A program made the position numbers and the translations under genes. The notes under the pieces were generated by a model. That model was not told the DNA's origin. It saw nothing but the letters and a program-made list of their open reading frames with translations, and did no database searches. This document shows positions 1-8,493 of a stretch of 64,000 bases of DNA, in pieces. This DNA comes from Bryopsis sp. KO-2023. Taxonomy: Eukaryota > Chlorophyta > Ulvophyceae > Bryopsidales > Bryopsidaceae. The stretch is from NCBI GenBank assembly GCA_030272585.1, contig BSYQ01000007.1:6142001-6206000 (forward strand), in the 5' to 3' direction. The number at the start of each line of letters is the position of its first letter. The stretch's first letter is position 1.

Positions 1-360
1 ACTTTCCCGATAACCGATAAACGTCGGTCCCAGACAGATCCGATATTGCCGACCTCCGACATAATCGTTCCGACTTAGTCGATGGGCCGATCTGATCGGC
101 CCGACTATACTTTGTCGGCCCGACTGTTCCGATAAATAACGGCCGACTGTCCAGTTCCTGCTTCAAAACCAGATCGGATCGGGGTCGGGGTCGGCGTTTG
201 CCGACTTAAACGGTTTCTGTCCGGTAAAATCGGATCGGCGCCGATCATGATCGGCGCCGATCCGATCATCGATCACGATCAAATCTGGTTCAGTTGTTCA
301 CACCCGGGATCGTTCGTCGGTGTATGAGAACCTGAAACCGTCTTTTTTCCGTGCTTTTCC
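1..360. repeat. CGATC/GTCGG-dense subterminal region of hAT element
   Basis: The sequence is packed with GATCGG, CCGAC and CGATC words and matches in style the region 6390-6800 at the other end; a block around AACCAGATCGGATCGG occurs at about 168 and 6550. Dense short motifs next to the tips are typical transposase-binding subterminal repeats of hAT elements. No gene is visible here. Confidence 0.6.
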
Positions 361-660
361 GTGAAGATGCGTGGAAACCGTAAAAAACAGCAACCGCGAT
401 TTCTGCACCGTACAATACCCCCCCCGAACGCAGACGTAAGGGGGCCAGTACTATCTCGACAGACCCAGCAGCGGCGGAGCTCAGATTCAGTTAACCCACG
501 CCGAGCACCAGAAGGATCTACGCCATCGGCTGGAATTGGAACTGGAAGCCGTACTGGAGCAGGGCAACTATCAGCCACCGGTGAGCGCAGCAACAAACCG
601 TCACTGAGCAGGGGGTTGGGCCTGTCCCTAGAAAGTGTGAAAATAGTTTTCATTTGAAAG

Positions 661-2982
661 GTGCTACAAACAGTGACAGTGTTTTGGCCAACTTGTGGCT
701 GCCCTGCAGTTGATGTTCCATCCCACAGTTCAGCACAGACAGGTGTGCCCAACCCGGTCCGGAGCAGCAAGTGGGTGGATGCCCTTTTTGTACATGATGC
801 TGAGGGAAAAATGGAGGTTTTTGTTGATGAGCTGGAGAAACCGATCGTGACCTGTAGGATCTGTTCAGCTCGGTTGGTGTTTAAAAAGGGTGGGCGGACC
901 CCATTGGTGGGCCATGCCAGAAAGCATGGCCTGGGCACGAGGGAACAAATGCGGTTTGCAGTTCAGATGGGGTTTCGGGAACAGCTTAATCAGATTCAGA
1001 ATGGGGGGCACCGGATGGCATCGTTTGGGACTCAAAGAACATTGCCTTTCGTGTCGAAATGGAGCAGCCAGAGCCGGGAGTACAAGAAATATCGGCATCA
1101 GGTCATGAAGTTCGTGGTCAGCACCGGAGCACCGTTCAGAGCAGTGGAGGATGTGCAATTCAGGGCCATGTGCACCTCTCTGAATGCATCAGCACCGCCT
1201 CTGAGTGCAAAGACAATCTCTCACCAGGTCGGGGTGGCAGCCGAGGCCCTCAGGAAACAGATCAGGGATGAAAACTTGGCCAGATTCAGACCCTGTTTTG
1301 TTGCAGACGGCTGGTCACAGAGCCCCAACCACTGGTTTGCCATGGGCGCCGTGTATATTCACAGAGATACTGATCAGGATCTGTTTCAACTGAAGCGGAT
1401 CAGTTTGGGTACCTGGGATCTGAAGGGGAATTGTGACGCTGATGATATAAGGAAAAAAATGGATCAGATTCGGATTGAGTATAACCTTACCGGGTACAGG
1501 GCCAGTATAGTAACTGATCATGAGGCCAGGATGGGAGCTGCGTGTGAGCGGGCGGAACTGTATGACTGGCACGGATGCGGAACCCACAGAATCAACCTCG
1601 GGGTCAGAAAAGCTCTCAAAAACATATCTGCTCCGTTGGATGACCTGATCAGTACGGTACACCGGCTCTGTGTGCATATCATGGGCTCCGCAACACAATG
1701 GGAAACATTCAAGGCTATTCAGTTGGCGCGGTTGGACAGGGAGCAGGCTGAGCAGGATATTCTCGAGATCACACGTGCAACAGAAGCTGAGATGAGAAGT
1801 GAAGCCAGCCACAATGTGAGCAGTGAGGGTCAGAATGAGGGTGTCACTACAGCTCAGGGGCAGGGTCAGAACCCGGGTGGCAGTCAGAATCAGGGGCAGG
1901 CTGCAAGTATGGATCAGAATCCGGTTCAGGAGGACGAGGATGCCCCCCCCATATACTCATCTGATGAAGACACATGTCCTGATGATGGAGACGATGTGGA
2001 AGAAGAAGAAGACTGTCCAGGTCCGGTCAGGAAATCGCAGCGGGTTCTGAGACTGACCCTGCCTGTTGAAACCAGGTGGAACAGCACGTGGTACATGATC
2101 CATCGGTTCCTGATCCTGAAGGAGGACGTGCAGGAATTGTCACAAACATTACCGGATCAGTATCAGGTGACGGAAGAACAATGGGAACAGCTCAGGGTGC
2201 TGCATTCGATTCTGAGGCCATACAAGGAGGCAACCAAACGGATGGAGGCGGAAAAAACTGTGACGTGCTCGCTGGTTCTGATGGTCATGGCCAGGATCAG
2301 TCAACACATCGATGAAATGCGCATTGATGATCTGGAACTAGACTTGTTCAGAATCAGTATCAGATCCTGTATGGACGAACAGTTTGACGATCCCAATTGG
2401 CTCCGTGCCGTGGGCTGTATGCAACAGCTGGATCCGTCACGATTGCGATTGGATGATCCTGTTATCACCCAGTATCTGTGGGGATCAGATGGGTTCCAGT
2501 ATTTAAAATCAGAGTGGTCTCGGAGCGATTTGTGGATTGCTGATGTGTTCAAGGAGTGTGAGAAACTGGTTCAAGATATCAAAGGAAGACATGGGCAAGA
2601 GGGTGGATCAGGGGGTTGTGGAAGTGACGAGGGCTCCAACAAGAAAGGGGCGAGACCCAAGTATGATTGGCTCACATCTGTGGATCCTGCTGCTGACCAG
2701 TACGGTACTGTAACGGATGAGTGGCACCGGTACTGTGGGATGAGGGCAACCCCCTTGACAAGCGTTCCAGGTTCAGGTCTGGAATGGTGGAGAATAAATC
2801 AGGCTCTGTATCCGAATGTTGCAGTTCTGGCAGCAGAATATTTGTGCGTACCTGCCTCCAGTGCCTCGGTGGAACGGATGTTCAGTGTCAACGGCCATCA
2901 ACTCAATAAACGCCGACGACTGATTGAACACAGTAAGGTACGGGATCTGACCATGCTGCGGGATAATCTGGATTTGATTTAG
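661..2982 (+). CDS. hAT-superfamily transposase
   Basis: This is the DDE transposase expected to cut and reinsert the element. Numbered from position 661, a BED-type zinc finger is visible (C65, C68, H85, H89). D216 lies in an ADGWS context and D286 in a VTDHE context, both candidate catalytic acids. A CGTHRINL segment and an RWNSTW block follow, with an acidic Gln-rich insert at about 380-460. The C terminus is a hAT dimerisation domain with the S-x-E-R-x-F-S block (E738 is the candidate third acid). The reading frame is open from 658 but has no ATG until 811, inside the BED finger, so an upstream exon probably supplies the start; several AG acceptors lie at about 670-760. A 98-codon ORF at 361-657 could hold that exon but no join is proven. 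No internal stop is seen. Confidence 0.9.
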   Translation: MLQTVTVFWPTCGCPAVDVPSHSSAQTGVPNPVRSSKWVDALFVHDAEGKMEVFVDELEKPIVTCRICSARLVFKKGGRTPLVGHARKHGLGTREQMRFAVQMGFREQLNQIQNGGHRMASFGTQRTLPFVSKWSSQSREYKKYRHQVMKFVVSTGAPFRAVEDVQFRAMCTSLNASAPPLSAKTISHQVGVAAEALRKQIRDENLARFRPCFVADGWSQSPNHWFAMGAVYIHRDTDQDLFQLKRISLGTWDLKGNCDADDIRKKMDQIRIEYNLTGYRASIVTDHEARMGAACERAELYDWHGCGTHRINLGVRKALKNISAPLDDLISTVHRLCVHIMGSATQWETFKAIQLARLDREQAEQDILEITRATEAEMRSEASHNVSSEGQNEGVTTAQGQGQNPGGSQNQGQAASMDQNPVQEDEDAPPIYSSDEDTCPDDGDDVEEEEDCPGPVRKSQRVLRLTLPVETRWNSTWYMIHRFLILKEDVQELSQTLPDQYQVTEEQWEQLRVLHSILRPYKEATKRMEAEKTVTCSLVLMVMARISQHIDEMRIDDLELDLFRISIRSCMDEQFDDPNWLRAVGCMQQLDPSRLRLDDPVITQYLWGSDGFQYLKSEWSRSDLWIADVFKECEKLVQDIKGRHGQEGGSGGCGSDEGSNKKGARPKYDWLTSVDPAADQYGTVTDEWHRYCGMRATPLTSVPGSGLEWWRINQALYPNVAVLAAEYLCVPASSASVERMFSVNGHQLNKRRRLIEHSKVRDLTMLRDNLDLI

Positions 2983-3039
2983 TTTCATTTGCTCTCTGCA
3001 TCTGGTGCACCTTATGTTACCGTTTTTTTTGTTTGGTGG

Positions 3040-3411
3040 TTTTGGTTTTCAAGAAGGGTCTGGTTCAGAGCTGCCTCTGATCAGAGGGATTGGTGTGGTT
3101 GTTTTGGTTTTCAAGAAGGGTCTGGTTCAGAGCTGCCTCTGATCAGAGGGATTCGTTTGTTTGTTTTGGTTTTCAAGAAGGGTCTGGTTCAGAGCTGCCT
3201 CTGATCAGAGGGATTCGTTTGTTTGTTTTGGTTTTCAAGAAGGGTCTGGTTCAGAGCTGCCTCTGATCAGAGGGATTCGTTTGTTTGTTTTGGTTTTCAA
3301 GAAGGGTCTGGTTCAGAGCTGCCTCTGATCAGAGGGATTCGTTTGTTTGTTTTGGTTTTCAAGAAGGGTCTGGTTCAGAGCTGCCTCTGATCAGAGGGAT
3401 TGGTGTGGTTG
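3040..3411. repeat. Six tandem 62-bp repeats in hAT element
   Basis: Units begin at 3040, 3102, 3164, 3226, 3288 and 3350. Each contains the perfect palindrome CCTCTGATCAGAGG. The block starts just after the transposase stop codon. Copies are nearly identical, with small changes at the unit ends (TTGGTGTGG versus TTCGTTTGT), which points to recent amplification. Confidence 0.95.
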
Positions 3412-3582
3412 TTTTCGGTTTTTGTTATGTTGTGTAACAGATGATAACATGAACCAGTGTTAAACTCTCAAGACACAAACTTGCTTTCAAACTCTGTTTA
3501 AAAGATCTCCAGCCCCGGTTTATAACCCACAAACCAAAACCTGATCAGATCCCAATCTGAATCAGTCTATATAAAAAAAAAA

Positions 3583-4040
3583 CCTGATCAGCATCACTCT
3601 GAATCAGGAAAAAAAAATCATTGTTCACCCCCCCTCCCAAAGACAAAGGAACCAAAAAAACCTGATCAGCATCACTCTGAATCAGGAAAAAAAAATCATT
3701 GTTCACCCCCCCTCCCAAAGACAAAGGAACCAAAAAAACCTGATCAGCATCACTCTGAATCAGGAAAAAAAAATCATTGTTCACCCCCCCTCCCAAAGAC
3801 AAAGGAACCAAAAAAACCTGATCAGCATCACTCTGAATCAGGAAAAAAAAATCATTGTTCACCCCCCCTCCCAAAGACAAAGGAACCAAAAAAACCTGAT
3901 CAGCATCACTCTGAACCAGGAAAAAACAACCATTGTTCACCCCCCCCCCCCAAAGACAAAGGAACCAAAGGAACCTGATCAGCATCACTCTGAACCAGGA
4001 AAAAACAACCATTGTTCACCCCCCTTCCCAAACAAAAAAA
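3583..4040. repeat. Six tandem 78-bp repeats in hAT element
   Basis: Units begin at 3583, 3661, 3739, 3817, 3895 and 3973. Each contains CCTGATCAG, a C-run and an A-run. The block lies downstream of the stop of the minus-strand gene ending at 4088, so it could be that gene's 3' UTR. A 155-codon open frame through it is only the repeat read in one frame. The 170 bp between the two repeat blocks holds no gene. Confidence 0.95.
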
Positions 4041-4087
4041 CTCAAACCATTCCCAGAAACCCTCACGACCGAGTGAAGTGTGCTGAA

Positions 4088-6102
4088 TCACCAGGCACTG
4101 CGCCCACTCTCATAACGCTCCAGTCGCTCCTGCCTATCCTGCTCCCACCTGTCCTGCTCCCGCCTGTCCTGCTCCCGCCTGTCCTGCTCCTGCCTGTCCT
4201 GCTCCTGCTCAGCCTGCAGAGTCGGCTCCCGTCGCTGCTGGTGGTCTGATACCTCCACATGCTCCTCCACATGTTCTCCCACACTTCTGACTCTGATAAC
4301 GCAAGATATATTTTGTGCATGTTTGGCAAACGGGATCAGCTCCTGATTATCAGTTTCCCTGTATACCATATCTGGTCCGATCGCGATTCTGTGAAATTTC
4401 AATGCTTCTTTTAGCCTGTGCAGGATCCAGGAGTTTTCTACCGCAACGTTTTGCAGGAACTGGCATAAGTGCGTCATCGACATGAAACTGATCGGAAACT
4501 GGAGCTGGTAGTCTGGTGTGAAACTATAAAACGTCCCTGCATTCATCAACCGCCTCTGTTCTTCAAACCTATCCCTTTCAGTGGGTGTACTGATCCTGGT
4601 CGGCATCGGTGAATCCCGTCTCTGCAAATTTCCATGGTCGTCCAGTTTACAACGCAATCCATCAAAATCACGGGGCCAAGGTGTTGCACCATAGGCTCGC
4701 AGGAGTTCCTCCCGGGTCTGGTTCTGCCTCATGTTCGGGGGTGGCCCCCTCCCACCGGGTCTGCTCTGGTTCTGCCTCATGTTCGGGGGTGGCCCCCTCC
4801 CACCGGGTCTGATCTGGTTCTGCATCATGTTCGGGGGTGGCCCCCTCCCAGTGGTCCTGAGGACCCTGCCCCTGCCCGGGCCCACACCCATGCCTCCACC
4901 AAACGCCCAGGCTGATCCTGATGGCAATCCACTTCCAGATGGCAGACCACTTCCAGATGGCAATCCACTTCCAGATGGCAGACCACTTCCAGATGGCAGA
5001 CCACTTCCAGATCGCCACTCACCTGGTCCAGCTCCGGTTCTGGGACGTTGCCGGGGTGGCTCCACCTCCCCATCCTCGTATTCTGAATCTGATTCTGGTC
5101 CAGGACCAGGTCCGAATTCACCAATGAACTGGACTTCCTCCTCCTGATCGTGTTCCATTTCACCCCACCTGTCCTGGGGTTCCACCTGCACACACACCAT
5201 GTTGCGGGTCAGGAATCTATTTTGAGACTGATACACTGTGGACTTTGTTACCGAAAGTTTGAAATAATATGCACTCTGGAAATACTGATGGTCATGTTGG
5301 TTTAATTCATTGGTATCATTGATTGGACAAACCTTGATTTCTGGTCCAGCAGACCTCGACCATGCTGATGCAGTTCCAGGTGGGAGTGTTCCAGGTGGGA
5401 GTGTTCCAGGTGCTGAAACTGGTGCAGGTGCTGAAACTGGTGCAGGTGCTGAAACTGGTTCAGGTGCTGGTAGGGCGAGGACGAAGTCACCGCTGATTTC
5501 AGTGTTCATCAGGACCATCATTCGAAGTTCATCTCGCAACTGATCAAGACTCTGGTGCAGATCCATGGCTTTAAGCAGAACTGCACCACACAACACTCAC
5601 AAGTTCAGAGCATGTGAGAAACATGATTGAAATGAAGAACACACACATAGATTCCTGACCTGTTTTCACTCCTATTGCCAGATGCTGATCTGAGTACAGT
5701 AGGGTAATGTTTTCCTCCTGGATTCCGGGTGGGCAGCTCTGCAGTTTCCCCAACAAGTGGTCTATCAATCTGAAACTGAACGGGTCGTCTTCTCGGGCCT
5801 GATCCCAGTAGGGCTGTCCCAGAACCGAAGCAATATTCAGAAAGGTACCCTGCAAGGCCGTCGAAACCCCTCACGTCCGACCTTCGAACCGCAACAGCAA
5901 CAACAACAGCAAAAGCAAAAGCAAAAGCAAAAGCAACACCGACCCCTACCTTTTCCAAACCGAAATACCGACGCAGAGTCCGAGCGGCGAAAAAGAGTCT
6001 GTCCCTCTGCAAAACCGTATCTGAAGCGAATGCCCTGGGTATTTCGCCCCCGATCTGATTCAGGCTGCGGGCGTAGGCCAGGGAAGGAAGGGGGGCTACC
6101 AT
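4088..6102 (-). CDS. Second gene of the hAT element, three exons, function unknown
   Basis: I do not recognise this protein. A consistent spliced model on the minus strand is: exon 1 6102-5950 (ATG at 6102), intron GTAGGG...TTGCAG of 100 nt, exon 2 5849-5660, intron GTCAGG...GTGCAG of 79 nt, exon 3 5580-4088. The phases match at both joins, giving about 611 residues. Exon 3 has low-complexity tandem repeats: a short Ala/Pro/Val repeat, an acidic stretch, five SGSGLP-type hexapeptides, three 19-residue units with GRGPPPNM, and a C-terminal run of EQDRR units. A non-repetitive domain lies between about 4250 and 4650. It faces the transposase gene tail to tail. An accessory role in transposition is inference only. 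The first donor site (AAG/GTAGGG) is better than the second. Confidence 0.6.
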
Positions 6103-6389
6103 AGCGGAACTGAACGGGAAATGACGGAACGCAGAGCCTCGAGAAACTGATAACTGGTCGGTGCAGGAACTGATGACGGAACGGAGATCCGCTAGAAACT
6201 GAAAACGGCTCGATGCAGGAACTGATGACTTTCTCGTAGAGCAGCGACAAACTGAACACAACGGCAAGTATGAAAGGCCACAAAAACGAAACGAGCCTGT
6301 GCGCAAACCTCCCAGGGCTGTCGATATATTCGGAGCAGTTCCGTACAGTACGTAATAACTCAGTCATCGATGTGGCCCATAACACGATG

Positions 6390-6805
6390 GTCGGAGTCCA
6401 GGTCGGCATCAGATCTGCGTCGCCGATTTCATCGGAAACACCGACTTTACGCCTTTCCTACCGATCATGATCGGACGTCGCCGACTATTGCTCCGATCAA
6501 AATATGGCGCCGACTTTTTGGTCGGCCGACTATGCCGATCCCAGCTTCGAAACCAGATCGGATCGGTGTCGGGATCGGATCTGCCGACCTTTATTCGGGT
6601 CGGGCGCCGATCCCGACTAGTCGGTCCGATTTTGACACCGATTTCCGATTATCGGCCCGACTTTTGAAGATTTCAGAGTATCGGAACAGGACCGACTTTT
6701 TTCAACTTTCCGAGAATAATGGATTCGTGAAAACCGGAATCCGATCCGATCCCGTACAGGTCTGTTTATGTGCGGCCGATATTTGCCGACTGTATCCCTA
6801 GTATG
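6390..6805. repeat. Right subterminal region and tip of hAT element
   Basis: CGATC, GTCGG and CCGAC words are dense up to the tip at about 6805. The segment 6103-6389, upstream of the minus-strand gene's ATG, would be its promoter region; no clear TATA box is seen there. Confidence 0.6.
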
Positions 6806-6806
6806 G

Positions 6807-8459
6807 ATGCCACTGCCGAAGAAATCAGTAAAGCAGTTGGCTGCATCATGGCCGCCACTAGACCAGAGCTTCGCGGTAGGAATGGTTGGGGCAGGAACCT
6901 CAACAATACCGGCTCCTCCAGCAGTACAGGTCGAGGAGGGTGAAATTGTTGCTGCAGAAGCACCACCATGCACTGCAGTGGACAGCGCACCAGACGCTGA
7001 TTTCACATTCCCTCAATTGATACCTCCAAGTACAAGAGCTCAGCCTGGAGTACGCATCTCAGAACCCGACTCTGCCGATGGATCACGTAGACCCACACGA
7101 ACTAACCCAAGAGTTCTCTCCTCAGCAGAAGTGTTATATCAAATTGACCTTGAGCGTGCTAAGGCACAGGTCAGAGAAGAGAAAGGAAAAGAACCCATGC
7201 AGATCCCCACACGTACTGGAAGATTGGGACTTGGGTTAAGTGCTTTGGGAGCAAGGGTAGAAAATAATCCCTTTGCTGCACTTGGTTCATATGAGTCTAC
7301 TGGTGGACCCAGTCGAGTTCCTCGCATGCGAGGTAACTTTGGAGACCCTGGTGATGACGACCCAGATGATGATGGCGGTGATGATTACCGCGACAGACGA
7401 AACCGCCCACCTTCCCGCATTCCAGGTGCGCCTGATGGCGGAGGAGGTGGTGGCGGCGGTGGAGATGGTGGAGGCGGTGGACCTCCCGGTGGACCTCCTG
7501 GTGGAGGTGGAGGTGGAGGTGGAGGTGGCGCTGGACCAGCAGGGCCAGGACCTCCTAGGCAAGGACAGTGGTTGCCTAGCACCGTCAAGTTGCAGATGCC
7601 TCGCGCATTTAACGGAAGTGGAGAACCAAAAGCCCGTAAATGGCAAGTGCTCATGACGCGGTACTTGAGAACCTGCGGAGTGCATGAAGCACAGTGGCAA
7701 TCGATTATGGCCACTAACCTTTATGGGGCTGCCTCGGATTGGTTAACGATGCAAGAGTTGAAAATTCACCGAGGTGAAAGACCACCCTTCCGTGACTGGA
7801 TGGACTTCATGGATGGCTTAGCTACAGCTTTCGAATTCTCTAGTGATCGAGATGAAGCGTGGCGTGACCTCCACAAACTCAAGCAGACTGGAACCGTGAA
7901 ACAGTTCGTTAAAGAGTTTCAGCGGTTAGTCTTGAGGATTCCAGACCTCGAAGAGGATCACCAGTATTTGCTCTTCGTGGATGGACTTAAAAGTGAAGTT
8001 CAGAAGTTAGTCGCAGCAACGGTACCTCGAGATGTCGAGGCCGCCATCATATCCGCCGAACGATTGGAAGCCCTTGGAGTTGGAACACAAGGCCAAGGAG
8101 GGCAAACCAATCAGAGAAAGAAAGGAGTCTGGCGTGGTGGAAGAAAGAAGAAAGGCCAGAATCAGGGTCAGCAGCAGCAGAACCCTACACCACCAGCCCA
8201 AGCACCACCACAAGCTGCCGCAGGAGTGCAACAGCAGCAGCAACAGCAACAAGGACGAGGAGGAGGACGTGGTGGTGGTGGACGTGGACGCGGTGGTGGG
8301 AACCGTGGAAGAGGACAAGCCAATCAGGGAAGACAGAACCCCCAGGGGGGAGGGGGATATAATTGTTATCTTTGTGGAAAGAAGGGTCACCCTGTGAGGC
8401 AATGTCCTAGATTGGAGGAGGTGAAAAACCTCCCCGATGTAAAAAAAATGTTAAACTGA
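6807..8459 (+). CDS. gag: Gag, family 1 copy 1A, N-terminally interrupted
   Basis: This is the capsid/nucleocapsid polyprotein of a Ty3/gypsy element. The visible part starts at the MPLPKK position of the 883-residue Gag of copy 1B. It has a Gly/Pro-rich low-complexity stretch (about 7430-7540) and a retrotransposon Gag capsid-like domain (about 7570-8070). A Gln/Arg/Gly-rich basic tail follows, and one CCHC zinc knuckle near 8370 (C-x2-C-x4-H-x4-C, in YLCGKKGHPVRQC). The Gly run is longer than in 1B. The open frame extends back to 6768, but the first 13 codons come from the hAT tip. The stop overlaps the frameshift signal. Confidence 0.88.
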   Translation: MPLPKKSVKQLAASWPPLDQSFAVGMVGAGTSTIPAPPAVQVEEGEIVAAEAPPCTAVDSAPDADFTFPQLIPPSTRAQPGVRISEPDSADGSRRPTRTNPRVLSSAEVLYQIDLERAKAQVREEKGKEPMQIPTRTGRLGLGLSALGARVENNPFAALGSYESTGGPSRVPRMRGNFGDPGDDDPDDDGGDDYRDRRNRPPSRIPGAPDGGGGGGGGGDGGGGGPPGGPPGGGGGGGGGGAGPAGPGPPRQGQWLPSTVKLQMPRAFNGSGEPKARKWQVLMTRYLRTCGVHEAQWQSIMATNLYGAASDWLTMQELKIHRGERPPFRDWMDFMDGLATAFEFSSDRDEAWRDLHKLKQTGTVKQFVKEFQRLVLRIPDLEEDHQYLLFVDGLKSEVQKLVAATVPRDVEAAIISAERLEALGVGTQGQGGQTNQRKKGVWRGGRKKKGQNQGQQQQNPTPPAQAPPQAAAGVQQQQQQQQGRGGGRGGGGRGRGGGNRGRGQANQGRQNPQGGGGYNCYLCGKKGHPVRQCPRLEEVKNLPDVKKMLN

Positions 8460-8493
8460 CCGCCAGGCAGGAAACTGCTTCGTCTGAGCCTGG
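8441..8493 (+). promoter_or_regulatory. Gag-Pol -1 frameshift signal, two slippery heptamers plus stem
   Basis: In gag frame, A AAA AAA (8441-8447) is followed by G TTA AAC (8450-8456), then the gag stop TGA (8457-8459). Six nt after the second heptamer CCAGGC (8463-8468) can pair with GCCTGG (8488-8493). Pol is open in the -1 frame across this point, as programmed frameshifting requires. G UUA AAC is a slippery site known from arteriviruses. Confidence 0.8.

Larger units (their letters stand above)
1..6805 (+). mobile_element. hAT DNA transposon, autonomous copy, left end outside window
   Basis: The element carries a hAT transposase (661-2982), a second convergent spliced gene (4088-6102, minus) and two tandem-repeat blocks between them. 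Its right tip (about 6793-6805) reads as CATACTAGGGATACA on the reverse strand. This resembles the CATACTATGGATC tips of the two CGATC-rich MITEs at 34694-35719 and 53896-61663, which have 8-bp TSDs. It interrupts the gag of Ty3 copy 1A: sequence colinear with copy 1B gag resumes at about 6807. The left tip is not in the window, so the TSD cannot be read; the right boundary is uncertain by one base. Confidence 0.8.

Noticed and set aside
279-938. 219-codon minus-strand ORF at the hAT left side
   Set aside because: It overlaps the transposase start antisense and has biased, repeat-driven composition.
3545-4012. 155-codon minus-strand ORF across the 78-bp repeats
   Set aside because: The period is a multiple of three, so one open unit gives a long open frame; it lies in likely 3' UTR.
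3040-4040. CRISPR-like appearance of the tandem arrays
   Set aside because: Units are contiguous with no unique spacers, and the context is a eukaryotic transposon.
6798-6814. 8-bp TSD for the left hAT element
   Set aside because: The left tip is outside the window, and the right junction differs from copy 1B by one base, so the duplication cannot be proven.
7385-7714. Pro-rich minus-strand ORF opposite the family 1 gag
   Set aside because: It is the antisense shadow of the Gly-rich gag stretch; the same applies at 46107-46430.
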